From Bavariicoccus seileri WCC 4188 (GTDB lineage Bacteria; Bacillota; Bacilli; Lactobacillales; Aerococcaceae), in assembly GCF_000421665.1 (NCBI RefSeq), contig NZ_ATXL01000022.1, positions 1 to 33,099 of the forward strand: a stretch of DNA of 33,099 bases, read 5' to 3'. Made by a program: the position numbers and the translations under genes. Below the pieces are notes generated by a model. It was given only the letters and a program-made list of their open reading frames with translations, searched no databases and was not told the origin of the DNA. Positions 10,158 through 20,205 of the stretch are shown here, piece by piece (position 1 is the first letter of the stretch; every line of letters begins with the position of its first letter).

Positions 10158-10654
10158 AGCTTATCAATTCCTTTGATAAAACGTTCAATCAAATCTTCAT
10201 GGTCTTTTGGAGACATTCCCTTTTGGAGAATCTGTTCAGCCAATTTGATCGATAAATCTCCGATCTCACCTTGAAGGTCTACCAACGTCTTTTCTTTATT
10301 GCTAGCAATCTCTTTATCAGCGTCACGCTTCAATTGAGCAACTTCATCTTTTGTTTTGAGCAATGTTTCTTTTTCAAGAGACGCGCTTGATTCTTTTGCG
10401 CGATTATAAATTTGTTGTGCTTCCTGCTTAGCAGTGGCAATATATGATTCTGCCTTGTCTTTTGCTTTCTGTGCTTTTTGCCGATCAGCAGCCGCCTGTT
10501 TTAAATCAGTGGTCACTAATTCAGCACGTTTATCCATCGCTACTGTTAAAGGTTTCCAAATAAATTTTGAAATCAGTAACATTAGGATCACAAACGAAAG
10601 GGCGATTACCAGTAAATCACCGACTGCTATGCCATGAGTCGCGGCAATAGTCAT
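10154..10654 (-). CDS. atpF: ATP synthase Fo subunit b
   Basis: 166 residues: one N-terminal membrane segment (about 11-32, VGDLLVIALSFVILMLLISKFIW) and then a long charged coiled coil rich in Lys, Ala and Glu. This is the peripheral stalk dimer that holds F1 against the turning c-ring. Start: AAAGGAG 7 nt before the ATG. It overlaps atpH by 4 nt. Confidence 0.95.
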   Translation of the reverse strand: MTIAATHGIAVGDLLVIALSFVILMLLISKFIWKPLTVAMDKRAELVTTDLKQAAADRQKAQKAKDKAESYIATAKQEAQQIYNRAKESSASLEKETLLKTKDEVAQLKRDADKEIASNKEKTLVDLQGEIGDLSIKLAEQILQKGMSPKDHEDLIERFIKGIDKL

Positions 10655-10687
10655 TTGAATTCTCCTTTACTATGTAGGCAATGGTTA

Positions 10688-10906
10688 CTAACTGAATAGA
10701 AACACTAAAACGAAACCAAATACTACTGCTATGATTGGAACGGCTTCGATCAACCCAACACCAATAAACATAGTGGTACGGAAGTAGCCTTTCATTTCTG
10801 GTTGGCGGGTCATTGCTTCGATTGTTTTTGCAATAACTGTTTGGTTACCAAATGAAGCGGCTAAAGCGGCGCACCCAACAGCGATTGCTGCAGCGATATA
10901 TATCAT
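10688..10906 (-). CDS. atpE: ATP synthase Fo subunit c
   Basis: 72 residues in two membrane helices joined by the polar loop RQPEMKG (35-41). The ion-binding carboxylate is E54 ([10 protein letters not shown]). The following residue is alanine rather than Ser/Thr, which argues for a proton-driven ring and not a sodium one. An ATG six codons upstream (10924) is in frame, but AAGGAG lies just inside it and 9 nt before the ATG at 10906; the latter gives the standard c-subunit length ([11 protein letters not shown]), so it is chosen. Confidence 0.96.
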   Translation of the reverse strand: MIYIAAAIAVGCAALAASFGNQTVIAKTIEAMTRQPEMKGYFRTTMFIGVGLIEAVPIIAVVFGFVLVFLFS

Positions 10907-10979
10907 ATAAAGTCTCTCCTTCATTTTCCTTATTATAGTGGTTTAATTATAGGCTTTTCTCGTTTACAAGGTCAAGGCT

Positions 10980-11693
10980 TTATTCCTCGACAATCACCTT
11001 ATGTGAAATGTAAACCATTGACAGAGTTGTGAACACAAATGCTTGAATCATTCCTATAAAGACTGAAAATGCAATCCAAATCATGGCCAACGGTACGGCA
11101 AATATGCCAGAAATTAACCCGTGGCTTGTTGCAAGCATTGCAATAAGTCCTAGCAAAATTTCGCCGGCATAGATATTTCCATACAACCGAAGACCAAGTG
11201 TCAATGTATTGGTAAATTCTTCGATAAGATTGATTGGAAGCATCAATGGCATTGGCGACAAATAGTTGTTTTTAACATAGGCCTTTGCCCCAAATTTTTC
11301 AACAGATTGGTAATGTGAGAAAAGAATTACCATGGCAGATAACCCTAAACACACGATTGCGCTAGATGTTGGACTTCCCCAAAAAGAAAAATCCTTATAA
11401 CTGATTATCGTCATTAATCCCAACATGTTATTGATTGCCAGGAAAAGAAATAAAACGAGCGATAAAAGATAGTATTGACTTCCAACAGCCTTAGGCATTG
11501 AACTATCAACTATTCCATTTGTGAAACTAACGAGCATTTCAAGAGCAGCTTGAGGTCTTTTAGGCACAACACTGATATGACGAGATAACACCAATAAAGT
11601 TGCAAAAATAATCAACACACTTGCTGAACTCGCCAATAATACTGTTGCACTAAACGACATCCCAAAAAACTCAAATATAAATGGACTTTCCAT
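10980..11693 (-). CDS. atpB: ATP synthase Fo subunit a
   Basis: 237 residues with five to six membrane segments. The essential arginine is R169 in TLGLRLYGNIYAGEIL; the PKRPQAALEML loop and C-terminal HKVIVEE are typical. It forms the proton half-channels beside the c-ring. First gene of the operon here; no atpI precedes it, and upp lies 81 bp upstream on the same strand. No clear promoter is visible in that gap, so read-through from upp is possible. Confidence 0.97.
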   Translation of the reverse strand: MESPFIFEFFGMSFSATVLLASSASVLIIFATLLVLSRHISVVPKRPQAALEMLVSFTNGIVDSSMPKAVGSQYYLLSLVLFLFLAINNMLGLMTIISYKDFSFWGSPTSSAIVCLGLSAMVILFSHYQSVEKFGAKAYVKNNYLSPMPLMLPINLIEEFTNTLTLGLRLYGNIYAGEILLGLIAMLATSHGLISGIFAVPLAMIWIAFSVFIGMIQAFVFTTLSMVYISHKVIVEE

Positions 11694-11774
11694 ATTTTCA
11701 CCTCACTTTAACTGAAAATACAGTTTTACTGAAAATCTAGCTTAACTTGCTACACAGCTAAATGTTGTAAAACT

Positions 11775-12428
11775 CTATTTGGTTCCGAATAAACGGTCAC
11801 CAGCATCTCCTAAACCAGGTAGGATATAAGATGCTTCATTTAGCTTTTCATCTAAAGCAGCAGCGTAAATCTTGATACCTGGATGGGCAGCTTGTAATGC
11901 TTTTACGCCAGCAGGAGCTGCAACTAAACAGCAGAATTTAATAGATTCAGGAGCTGCACCCCTTCTAACTAAGGCGTCGATTGTAGCAATTGCCGAACCT
12001 CCAGTCGCCAGCATTGGATCGACCACAAATAATTGTCGCTCTGCAATATCGCTTGGTAACTTGATAAAGTACTCAACCGGTTCCAGAGTATCGTGATCGC
12101 GATACATCCCTATATGGCCGACTTTAGCGGCAGGAATCAATTCCAATATGCCATCGACCATGCCAAGTCCAGCTCTTAATATCGGTATTATGGCAACTTT
12201 CTTACCTGTTAGTGTTTTCTGGGTTGTTTTGACTAAAGGCGTCTCAATCTCGATATCTTCAAGCGGTAGATCGCGACTAACTTCATAAGCCATCAACATC
12301 GATATTTCATTCACTACTTCTCGAAAAACTTTTGTCCCACAATTTTTGTCACGAATGATTGTTAATTTGTGTTGGATCAGTGGATGGTCCATCACATGGA
12401 AATTAGCTGATAGCAGCTCTTCTGCCAT
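11775..12428 (-). CDS. upp: Uracil phosphoribosyltransferase
   Basis: 217 residues from the chosen start. It converts uracil and PRPP to UMP (pyrimidine salvage). Visible: [35 protein letters not shown], the PRPP loop [16 protein letters not shown], and [16 protein letters not shown] at the C-terminus. An ATG at 12467 is in frame, but the strong site AAGGGGG lies 7 nt before the ATG at 12428, and family members start near this point. upp next to the atp operon is usual in Lactobacillales; glyA, often between sua5 and upp, is absent. Confidence 0.96.
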   Translation of the reverse strand: MAEELLSANFHVMDHPLIQHKLTIIRDKNCGTKVFREVVNEISMLMAYEVSRDLPLEDIEIETPLVKTTQKTLTGKKVAIIPILRAGLGMVDGILELIPAAKVGHIGMYRDHDTLEPVEYFIKLPSDIAERQLFVVDPMLATGGSAIATIDALVRRGAAPESIKFCCLVAAPAGVKALQAAHPGIKIYAAALDEKLNEASYILPGLGDAGDRLFGTK

Positions 12429-12547
12429 TATATTACCCCCTTCTAGATGCTTTGATAAATCACTCACTACTGTCGTTATTTTACTGAATTCATACTAGTA
12501 ATGCTAGTGAAATCCATGAATGATAATTATTGTAAGCGCAATAGTTA

Positions 12548-14470
12548 TCAATCTTTAACGAATGGCCCGTGAGCAGCCTTCATCAATCGGTTACGATAAC
12601 CCTCATTAGCCGGATTGTCAACCGGTAAATAGATCAGTAACTGATCGATTGTTGGCTGGTCATCGATATCCCTCAAGACATCGTATAACCGATGCTGCCA
12701 GTTTTGTGTTGTCGCTCCCAACTGATAGATAACACGATCGCTATCTGCCACTGAAGGTGCCAACGATTTTAACAGTGAATCAGGTACTGCTAAAGCTGTC
12801 CGATCATCAGTCAGACTTATCGCATTTTGCCACTCATTCACGCGTTCGTCAATAGCAAAAACTGGTTTTGTTGGGGAATAGTGTCGATACTTCATTCCGG
12901 GTGCTTTTGGAGCAGCAGCAGGATCGACTGAAAGCTCATCCAATGGGCCAGCGACCGCTTCAATCATTTCTCTGGTCACATTACCTGGTCGTAGGATGGC
13001 GAATGGACTTCCACTAGAGACATCAACAATAGTTGACTCAATCCCCACATTCGTCGTTCCACCATCTAGGACCCCGTAAATCTTGCCGTGTAAATCATGC
13101 ATAACGTGCTCAGCGGTGGTTGGACTAGGTTTTCCACTCGTATTAGCACTTGGACCAACGATTGGTTCACCAACTTCTTTAATTAAAGTCGTTGTCAAAG
13201 GATCATCTGGAAATCTCACAGCAACCGTCGATCGACCGCTCGTTACTGAATCAGACACAGATCCTGGGATAACATCACAAACTAAGGTCAATGAGCCAGG
13301 CCAGAAAGCTTTGATCAATTTTTCAGCTCGATGACTCAGGGGTTCAAGATAACGTTTGGCCATTTCAAGATCACTCACGGTCATAATCAAGGGGTTATCA
13401 CTTGGCCTTCCCTTAGCAGCATATACACCCTTAACAGCCTTTTCATTAGAGATCACTGCCCCTAATCCATAAACAGTTTCAGTTGGAAAAGCCACCAGTT
13501 CGCCATCCCTCAAAGCCCTAGCAGCATCTGTAATATCTTCTCTTTTCAACAGTTTAGTAGTCTTCGGTTTGTTTGTCTGTTTGTTCGTCATTTCATCCGT
13601 CATTTTAGTCATCGACTTTCTTTCATCAACTTTCTTTCGTTTCAATTCAACCATCCTATCGTGCTGATTCAGATCCTTGATAATATGAACAGTATACTCT
13701 TTTTCTAGAGCTTGGCACAACTGTTCAAGTCGACGGCCTTGTCGATAACCAATTTCCATCACTATATATTGAGGATAATGGCTCAGTAATGGAAGAGTAT
13801 CTATAAATTCCTGATAAAAAACTACGCCATCTTGTTCTGCGAAAAGGGCTTGTTCAGGCTCGTACCGTTTGACAACATCGTCTACTTCCAACCACTCACT
13901 TCTCCCGATATAGGGTGGATTAGCAACAATAATATCAAAACGGTTCCCTCTTAAAGGCTCTAAAATGGATCCCTTTAAAAAAGTAACACGCCCTTCTGCT
14001 AATCGCTCATTATTAGTTTTAGCGATAGCTAATGCAGAATCGGAAATGTCCGTCGCTACAACGGACCAAGTTGGCCGTTCAGCAGCGATAGTCACTGCGA
14101 TACAGCCACTCCCCGTCCCTAAATCAACTAGTTTTAACGGTTCTGTTGTTTGATAGGTGTCAAGTACGCGTTTAACAAGCTCTTCAGTTTCTGGCCTAGG
14201 AATCAGCGTATCTTTAGTGACCTTGAACCATCGCCCGAAAAACTGTTCTTCTCCGATAATATATTGTATTGGTTCTCCTGATAGGTAACGCTCGCTGTCA
14301 GCTGTTAGCTGATCACTGATTGTGGCATCGAGTGGTTGATCTAACTTTTTCACAAAGGTAGTCAAAGACCATTTTTGTCGATCCATGATCAGTTTCTGGC
14401 AGATTTGACGGTCGCCTATAGTTAAAAAAGCCCTTTCAAGGGCTTCTCTTAGTGTCTCAGTCTTCGCCAT
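12548..14470 (-). CDS. prmC-sua5: Fusion of PrmC (release-factor glutamine methyltransferase) and Sua5/YwlC (threonylcarbamoyl-AMP synthase)
   Basis: A single 640-residue frame. Residues about 1-278 are Prm[24 protein letters not shown], the SAM site [12 protein letters not shown] (115-126) and catalytic NPPY (184-187). PrmC methylates the GGQ glutamine of RF1 and RF2. A polar linker (about 279-305, with [18 protein letters not shown]) leads to Sua5: [23 protein letters not shown] (353-361), the [19 protein letters not shown] segment, and a C-terminal Sua5 domain after [10 protein letters not shown]. Sua5 makes the TC-AMP used for tRNA t6A. In most Firmicutes these are separate neighbours. 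Two to three in-frame ATGs in the linker could give free Sua5. It overlaps prfA by 14 bp, so it is coupled to its own substrate's gene. Confidence 0.93.
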   Translation of the reverse strand: MAKTETLREALERAFLTIGDRQICQKLIMDRQKWSLTTFVKKLDQPLDATISDQLTADSERYLSGEPIQYIIGEEQFFGRWFKVTKDTLIPRPETEELVKRVLDTYQTTEPLKLVDLGTGSGCIAVTIAAERPTWSVVATDISDSALAIAKTNNERLAEGRVTFLKGSILEPLRGNRFDIIVANPPYIGRSEWLEVDDVVKRYEPEQALFAEQDGVVFYQEFIDTLPLLSHYPQYIVMEIGYRQGRRLEQLCQALEKEYTVHIIKDLNQHDRMVELKRKKVDERKSMTKMTDEMTNKQTNKPKTTKLLKREDITDAARALRDGELVAFPTETVYGLGAVISNEKAVKGVYAAKGRPSDNPLIMTVSDLEMAKRYLEPLSHRAEKLIKAFWPGSLTLVCDVIPGSVSDSVTSGRSTVAVRFPDDPLTTTLIKEVGEPIVGPSANTSGKPSPTTAEHVMHDLHGKIYGVLDGGTTNVGIESTIVDVSSGSPFAILRPGNVTREMIEAVAGPLDELSVDPAAAPKAPGMKYRHYSPTKPVFAIDERVNEWQNAISLTDDRTALAVPDSLLKSLAPSVADSDRVIYQLGATTQNWQHRLYDVLRDIDDQPTIDQLLIYLPVDNPANEGYRNRLMKAAHGPFVKD

Positions 14471-15536
14471 TATTTAATTTCTCCAACCGAGCACTTTGAT
14501 CCGCTAGAATCAATGCGTCGATAATTTCGTCTAGATTGCCATTCAATATGCTATCTAACTTTTGTAAGGTCAGATTGATTCGATGATCCGTCACACGGTT
14601 TTGAGGGAAGTTATACGTTCTAATTCGCTCTGACCGGTCCCCTGTTCCAACAGCAGACTTGCGTTTGGCATCGTAGGCGGATTGCTTTTCTGTCCTGATA
14701 TGATCAAAGACACGAGCTCGCAAAACCTTCATCGCCTTTACTCTATTCTTTAGCTGACTACGTTCATCCTGCATAGCAACGACAATGCCTGTCGGAATAT
14801 GTGTCAAACGAACAGCAGAAGCAGTTTTGTTGACATGTTGTCCACCAGCACCTGATGCATGGTAGATATCTATTCTGATATCTGCGTCATCAAGATCAAG
14901 CTCAACATCCTCAGCTTCTGGCATCACAACAACAGTAGCTGTTGACGTATGGACGCGTCCTTGTGATTCGGTCGTCGGTACGCGTTGGACACGATGAGCA
15001 CCAGACTCATACTTCAGTTTAGAGTATACCTTGTTGCCAGAAATCATTAAGATAATCTCTTTATATCCCCCGATACCAGTGATATTGGCATCAATAACTT
15101 CGACCTTCCAGCCCTCTTTTTCAGCATATTTAGAATACATTTCAAATAAGTCGCCCGCAAAAAGCTGTGCTTCGTCACCACCAGCTGCCCCTCTGATCTC
15201 CATAATGATATTTTTATCGTCATTGGGATCTTGTGGAAGTAGCAATAATTTAATTTCTTCTTCTAACTGTTCTTTTTCAGATTTGAGATGTGATAACTCT
15301 TCCTTAGCGAGCTCTAACATCTCAGGATCCAACTTATCATTTAATAATTCTTCTGTCTCAGCTATTTCAGCAACCACCTTTTGGTAGTGCTTGAACGTAG
15401 CAACTTTTGGTCTAAGGTCTGCTTCTTCTTTCGATAATTTCATAAACCGATTGGTATCAGAAATAACTTCTGGATCACTCATAAGTTCATTCAATTCATC
15501 ATGACGAATGATAAAAGCATCAAGTTGATCAAACAT
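14457..15536 (-). CDS. prfA: Peptide chain release factor 1
   Basis: 359 residues. The GGQ motif is at 231-233 ([20 protein letters not shown]), and the stop-codon-reading motif PxT is PTT at 187-189 ([10 protein letters not shown]), which marks RF1 (UAA/UAG) and not RF2. The N-terminal helical domain and [12 protein letters not shown] are standard. The following gene carries PrmC, which methylates Q233. It is preceded by tdk with a 3-bp gap; the ribosome binding site AGAAGGTGA covers the tdk stop. Confidence 0.98.
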   Translation of the reverse strand: MFDQLDAFIIRHDELNELMSDPEVISDTNRFMKLSKEEADLRPKVATFKHYQKVVAEIAETEELLNDKLDPEMLELAKEELSHLKSEKEQLEEEIKLLLLPQDPNDDKNIIMEIRGAAGGDEAQLFAGDLFEMYSKYAEKEGWKVEVIDANITGIGGYKEIILMISGNKVYSKLKYESGAHRVQRVPTTESQGRVHTSTATVVVMPEAEDVELDLDDADIRIDIYHASGAGGQHVNKTASAVRLTHIPTGIVVAMQDERSQLKNRVKAMKVLRARVFDHIRTEKQSAYDAKRKSAVGTGDRSERIRTYNFPQNRVTDHRINLTLQKLDSILNGNLDEIIDALILADQSARLEKLNNGED

Positions 15537-15539
15537 TTT

Positions 15540-16160
15540 TCACCTTCTCTCTTTAGTCTCTAATGCCCGTGGTTTGACTCTGCCAGAATCATCGAGCGGC
15601 GGATTAAAATAGTGTTTACGACAAACCGGCCAATAGGACTCATTGCCTCCAATTTGGATCTGTTCACCAGCGTAAACGGGCTTACCATCATGTATTCGCA
15701 TATTCATCGTTGCTTTGTGGGCACAGAACCAACAAATTGTTTTTATTTCTTCAATTTTATCAGCATAGATCAACAAATACCTAGAACCTTCAAATAGTTC
15801 GTTTTGAAAATCATTTTTAAGTCCATAGGCCATGACTGGGATATCTAAATCATCAACGACTTTTGCCAACTGGATCACATGTCTTTTTTTTAGGAATTGT
15901 GCTTCATCAAGCAAGACACAGAATGGTTTTGGCGCAATAGCTTTTACCAGCTCGAAAATATCAGTGTCTTCCTCAATCACTTGCGCAGCTCGATTAATGC
16001 CGATTCGGCTGGCAACGACTCCTTTGCCTGTTCGGTCATCAACTGCACTCGTTAGTAAAACGACCGATTTTGCCTGTTCTTCATAATTATGAGTCACTTT
16101 TAAAATGTCGATCGATTTTCCACTGTTCATGGCACCGTATTTGAAATATAATTGCGCCAT
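15540..16160 (-). CDS. tdk: Thymidine kinase (type II)
   Basis: 206 residues. P-loop GAMNSGKS near the N-terminus ([15 protein letters not shown]), the Walker B strand [11 protein letters not shown], and zinc-binding cysteines in [10 protein letters not shown] and PVCRKHY. It phosphorylates thymidine with ATP to give dTMP. The ATG at 16160 has GGAGG 7 nt upstream; an in-frame TTG directly before it is not needed. First gene of the tdk-prfA-prmC/sua5 run, with its own promoter. Confidence 0.97.
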   Translation of the reverse strand: MAQLYFKYGAMNSGKSIDILKVTHNYEEQAKSVVLLTSAVDDRTGKGVVASRIGINRAAQVIEEDTDIFELVKAIAPKPFCVLLDEAQFLKKRHVIQLAKVVDDLDIPVMAYGLKNDFQNELFEGSRYLLIYADKIEEIKTICWFCAHKATMNMRIHDGKPVYAGEQIQIGGNESYWPVCRKHYFNPPLDDSGRVKPRALETKERR

Positions 16161-16202
16161 CAAAATTCCTCCATCACTTAGGCGATTTTATTCATCTATA
16201 CT

Positions 16203-16232
16203 ATAGTATTGTCTTAAGGGGGAGTCTGTCAA
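16203..16232 (-). promoter_or_regulatory. tdk operon promoter
   Basis: A perfect -35 TTGACA (16227-16232) and -10 TACTAT (16203-16208) are separated by 18 bp, 43 bp upstream of tdk. Confidence 0.75.
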
Positions 16233-16285
16233 CCTTTAAAGTTATCTTTAAAAGAAAACTAGTTTAACACATCACTTTTCTAAAA

Positions 16286-16294
16286 TGGTACAAT
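16286..16294 (+). promoter_or_regulatory. Candidate murT-gatD promoter (extended -10)
   Basis: TGG-TACAAT forms an extended -10 about 104 bp upstream of murT, divergent from the tdk promoter. No good -35 is present. Confidence 0.4.
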
Positions 16295-16397
16295 TAATGA
16301 GTTATTAGCTTGCTACCATTATAAAAGCACTTAACTATAAAAGTTAAATCGCTTATTATCACGCAATCTATATTACTTATTAAAGGAGGCAGGTTTT

Positions 16398-17741
16398 GTG
16401 ACAATACGTTCTCAAACAGCCAAGTTAGTTGGTAAAGCAACCCAAAAATTTCTGAAGATGGCAACCAGTGGTGGCAGCAGCTTACCCGGTCAAGTGGCCT
16501 TGAAAATCGATAATGATATATTAGATTATCTGTCCAAAGACTATCATGTCGTCATGATCACTGGGACTAATGGTAAAACATTAACAACCGCTATGATAGT
16601 CAACATACTCAAGCAAAAATTTGATTATGTCTTGACTAATCAGACTGGTGCTAATTTAAAACAAGGAATCGTTTCGACTTTTTTAGCCGATAGCGCCCCA
16701 AAAGGAGCCAGTAAAATCGCCGTTTTAGAAATCGACGAGGCTACTTTAGCTAGTGTTACAGAGGTCATAAAACCAACAGTGATTGTCTATACTAATGTGT
16801 TTCGTGATCAAATGGATCGCTATGGTGAGATCTATACCATCTATCAAATGATGGTTGATGGCGCCCTTAAGGCTCCTGAAGCAACAGTCATTGCAAATGG
16901 CGACTCTCCGATCTTCAATTCAGTTGATATGCCTAACCCTAAGAAATACTTTGGCTTCAATACCACTCGAGAAGAAGATATCCCTTTGCATCCAAATACA
17001 GATGGCGTCTTATGTCCAAAGTGTGATAGCTTATTACATTATCATTTAAATACTTATAGCAACCTTGGTGATTATTACTGTCCAAAGTGCGGTTTCAAGC
17101 GTCCCCCTTTGGATTACTCATTAGACAAACTGCTTGAGCTAACGCTAAAAGAATCAAAATTTGTGGTTGATGGCCATCCTTATGAGATTCAAATTGGTGG
17201 TCGTTATAACATCTATAATGCCTTAGCAGCCTATTCCGTTGGTCGTTTCTTTGAAGTCAATCCTGACCAAATACAAGCTGGTTTTTATGCCTCAAAACGC
17301 GTCTTCGGTAGACAAGAGGAACTTTCCATCAACGGCAAATCTGTGTTGATGAACCTGACAAAAAATCCAGTCGGTTTGAACGAAGTGATCGAGTTGCTTC
17401 ATTACGAAAACGAACCGTTCACGCTCATTACCCTACTGAATGATAATTATGCTGATGGCCAAGATGTTAGCTGGATTTGGGATGGAGATTATGAGAAATT
17501 CGCCACTGTTCCCAATCTAGATGTCTACTATGGTGGAAAGCGACCGGATGAAATGCATTTGAGATTGGAAGTTGCCGGAATACCCGAGGAAAGACTTCAT
17601 AAAATCAATTCTTTCGAAGATATAGCAACTATTATTGGAAAAGTGAAAACACCAAAAGTACATATATTGGCAACTTATACTGCAGTCCTGAGCTTACGAA
17701 AAATATTTAAGCAACAAGGTTTTATCAAGGAGGTAAAATAA
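16398..17741 (+). CDS. murT: Lipid II isoglutaminyl synthase, subunit MurT
   Basis: 447 residues, GTG start with AAAGGAGG 8 nt upstream. A Mur-ligase ATP site (TGTNGKTLTT) is followed by a four-cysteine zinc ribbon (CPKCDS...CPKCGF) characteristic of MurT, and then the DUF1727 C-terminal domain. With GatD it amidates the alpha-carboxyl of D-Glu in lipid II, giving D-iso-glutamine and permitting efficient cross-linking. The gatD ATG directly abuts its TAA. Confidence 0.96.
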   Translation: MTIRSQTAKLVGKATQKFLKMATSGGSSLPGQVALKIDNDILDYLSKDYHVVMITGTNGKTLTTAMIVNILKQKFDYVLTNQTGANLKQGIVSTFLADSAPKGASKIAVLEIDEATLASVTEVIKPTVIVYTNVFRDQMDRYGEIYTIYQMMVDGALKAPEATVIANGDSPIFNSVDMPNPKKYFGFNTTREEDIPLHPNTDGVLCPKCDSLLHYHLNTYSNLGDYYCPKCGFKRPPLDYSLDKLLELTLKESKFVVDGHPYEIQIGGRYNIYNALAAYSVGRFFEVNPDQIQAGFYASKRVFGRQEELSINGKSVLMNLTKNPVGLNEVIELLHYENEPFTLITLLNDNYADGQDVSWIWDGDYEKFATVPNLDVYYGGKRPDEMHLRLEVAGIPEERLHKINSFEDIATIIGKVKTPKVHILATYTAVLSLRKIFKQQGFIKEVK

Positions 17742-18446
17742 ATGACTCCCATTAGGATAGGACATCTATACGGAAACTTGCTCAATACATACGGTGATAA
17801 TGGTAATCTCCTGATGCTCCAATATGGTTTAAAAAAACGTGGTCTGGATTTTACGGTAGAAGTAAATTCTTTAGAAGAAAGCTTTAAAGCAAATCAATAC
17901 GATTTGATATTTTTCGGTGGTGGGCAAGACTTTGAACAAAAAGTTGTCTCAGATCATATCCAAACTAAAAAAGACGAACTCGAAAAGTACATTGAGTCTA
18001 ATGGTGTCTTGCTCGCCATTTGTGGTGGGTATCAATTATTAGGAGAATACTATCTTTCTGCTAAGGGTGATAGAATCGAAGGCACCCACCTTTTGAACCT
18101 CTACACTCTCAACCAAGTGAACAGTCGCTTTGTTGGGGATGTCGAGATATTCAGTGATGAGTTCAACGAGACCTACTATGGCTATGAAAACCACAATGGC
18201 CGCACCTTTATCAAAGACCCTGTCAAACCACTTGGCAGAGTCATCAAAGGCTATGGCAATAATAATGAAGATAAAACAGAAGGTGCACGTTATAAAAACG
18301 TCTTTTGTTCTTACTTCCATGGGCCTCTACTCGTCCGCAACCCACATCTAGTGGATCGTATTATCGATAAAGTCTTAGAACAACGTAATCAATCCACTGA
18401 ACAAGGGACCAAGTTAAAACAAATCATCGACCCAACTTCTGTTTGA
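17742..18446 (+). CDS. gatD: Lipid II isoglutaminyl synthase, glutaminase subunit GatD
   Basis: 234 residues of the CobB/CobQ-like class I glutamine amidotransferase type. The nucleophile is C94 in LLAICGGYQLLG; the partner histidine is in YFHGPLL. The N-terminus IRIGHLYGNLLNTYGDNGNLL is typical of GatD. It supplies ammonia to MurT. AAGGAGGT inside the murT end drives translation. It converges with the AI-2E permease gene with no terminator visible between them. Confidence 0.96.
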   Translation: MTPIRIGHLYGNLLNTYGDNGNLLMLQYGLKKRGLDFTVEVNSLEESFKANQYDLIFFGGGQDFEQKVVSDHIQTKKDELEKYIESNGVLLAICGGYQLLGEYYLSAKGDRIEGTHLLNLYTLNQVNSRFVGDVEIFSDEFNETYYGYENHNGRTFIKDPVKPLGRVIKGYGNNNEDKTEGARYKNVFCSYFHGPLLVRNPHLVDRIIDKVLEQRNQSTEQGTKLKQIIDPTSV

Positions 18447-18592
18447 GTTGTTTTTAGAGTTTTCTTTTGAACTAGCTTCAGAGTTAGCTTTAGATCTATC
18501 TTCTGAACTATCTTTTGAGCTATTCTTTTGAACTATTCTTCTGAACTATTCTTCTGAACTATTCTTCTGAACTATCTTTTGAACTATCTCTC
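18447..18592 (-). repeat. 12/13-bp tandem repeat at the 3' end of the AI-2E permease gene
   Basis: Seven clear units occupy 18505-18592, plus degenerate ones down to 18447. Plus-strand 12-mers read GAACTATCTTTT; four consecutive 13-mers (18517-18568) read GAACTATTCTTCT or close variants. On the minus strand the 12-mers encode Ser-Ser-Lys-Asp or Ser-Ser-Glu-Asp. The first 13-mer met by the ribosome shifts the frame into a TAG at 18559-18561. Confidence 0.9.
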
Positions 18593-19920
18593 AAATCAAC
18601 TTTAGAACTAGCTTTAGAACTAGCTTTAGAATCATCATTATTATGAGAATGACTATCTGAGTCAATTAATGAGTCATTATCTGAATCATTAGTTGACTCA
18701 TTTTTTGAGCCTTTAGTTGTATCAACCACATTCACATTATTTCCCACACTAGCTAATTCAATGCTGTGCTTATCATCTTGATATAAGCCACTGTATTCTT
18801 TGGTCCACTCAAAAATCGACGTTACGACCACTTTGACGACTGCATATCCAGGTATCCCTAATAATAATCCCATGACACCAAACATACGGCCACCTGCTAA
18901 CAGGATTAACAGGATTGTTACTGGATGCATTTTCAAACTATTACCAAGGACTAATGGAGAAATGATCCGGCCTTCTATTGTTTGCTCAATCATAAAGACA
19001 ATCAATACTTTAACTAACATCACTGGTGAAGTAACAAGAGCGATGACGATAGCTGGAACCATCCCGACAAACGAGCCAACATAGGGAATAATATTCAAAA
19101 CTCCTGCAAATATCCCAATAGCAGTGCCATAGTTCAAGCCAATGATTGCATACCCTACCACAAACATAACCCCAACGAAGAAAGCAACCGTTATTTGCCC
19201 ACTGATGTATTGCGATATTTGACCGTTCATCTTTACTAATACTTCTGAAATACTTTCTCTCGATTTAGTTGGAAATAATTTTAATATGTTCGGCAAGACC
19301 CTGTGAGAGTCTTTTAAGAGATAAAATAAGATGATTGGCATCGTAACTAATCCTATTAAAGTCTCACTCACAACACCCACTACATTAGTGATCGAGCTAA
19401 GGGTCAAATTAAGAATCGAATTCAATTGATTCGAAATAGTTCGTGTAAACTGATCATTTAATTGTTGTAATTGAGGTTGTAAGGAAATCAACATATCATT
19501 GTTGGTTAATCGATTGATTTCCGATACAAAAGTATCATAATAACCTGGCCAACTTGTCACGAAATCGACGATCTGTGTCCGCAAAATTGGAATCAAGAAC
19601 GAAAAGATAGCCACAATCGCCAAAGCAGCAACAAACAATATCGTCCATATAGCTATCCCTTTAGGAACATTTCGGTGGAGCAGAAAACGTACCCCAGGTT
19701 CCATTATATAGAATAAAATACCGGCAGAAATCACTGGAAAGGCAATGATTCTTAGAAATAGAAATACAGGATCAAAAATACCACTAATCCTTTGTAACAA
19801 TAAGATATTCACCATAATCAAAATGGTAATGAACAAAAACGATACAACTTTGTTATTTAACACCCACTTGAAAAACCATGATAGTGGCTTTTTAGTGGTC
19901 GTATTGTCTTTTTTTTGCAT
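18559..19920 (-). CDS. AI-2E family (UPF0118/PerM-like) permease with repeat-encoded Ser-rich tail
   Basis: 453 residues with about eight membrane segments in the AI-2E exporter family pattern: a paired N-terminal hydrophobic region, a soluble region with DFVTSWPGYYDTF, then GVLNIIPYVGSFVGMVPAIVIAL and LVLGNSLKMHPVTILLILLAGGRMFG. Substrates are uncertain; family members export AI-2-like molecules or exchange Na+ for H+. From about residue 395 the tail is low complexity (NDSDNDSLIDSDSHSHNNDD, then SSK repeats). It stops early because a 12-bp coding repeat has become 13 bp; the ancestral frame would run on to a TAA at 18414-18416 inside gatD on the other strand. AGGGTGAT precedes the ATG. Confidence 0.9.
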   Translation of the reverse strand: MQKKDNTTTKKPLSWFFKWVLNNKVVSFLFITILIMVNILLLQRISGIFDPVFLFLRIIAFPVISAGILFYIMEPGVRFLLHRNVPKGIAIWTILFVAALAIVAIFSFLIPILRTQIVDFVTSWPGYYDTFVSEINRLTNNDMLISLQPQLQQLNDQFTRTISNQLNSILNLTLSSITNVVGVVSETLIGLVTMPIILFYLLKDSHRVLPNILKLFPTKSRESISEVLVKMNGQISQYISGQITVAFFVGVMFVVGYAIIGLNYGTAIGIFAGVLNIIPYVGSFVGMVPAIVIALVTSPVMLVKVLIVFMIEQTIEGRIISPLVLGNSLKMHPVTILLILLAGGRMFGVMGLLLGIPGYAVVKVVVTSIFEWTKEYSGLYQDDKHSIELASVGNNVNVVDTTKGSKNESTNDSDNDSLIDSDSHSHNNDDSKASSKASSKVDLRDSSKDSSEE

Positions 19921-20205
19921 GAAATCACCCTTATCTCCTATAACTGTTAACTATTTTCAGTTTACCATAATTTAGCTTTAAAACTACTGATATCCGATTC
20001 TCCAATTTAAGTTTAAAGCAATTTCAAACAAATTTAGTTATACTTATCATATGGGTGGCTATTTAGGCTCGTAGACTTACGTCGGCCTTCATTATTGTCT
20101 CTGAGTCCATAGCAATAAATCTTAAATTGTGATTAGACTAAGACAATAGACTTGAACTATACTGAACCCAATATAGCCACTAACTTCAATTTACAGGAGG
20201 AAATT

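Noticed and set aside
15031-15387. 118-codon plus-strand ORF
   Set aside because: Antisense shadow of prfA; no ribosome binding site or family resemblance.
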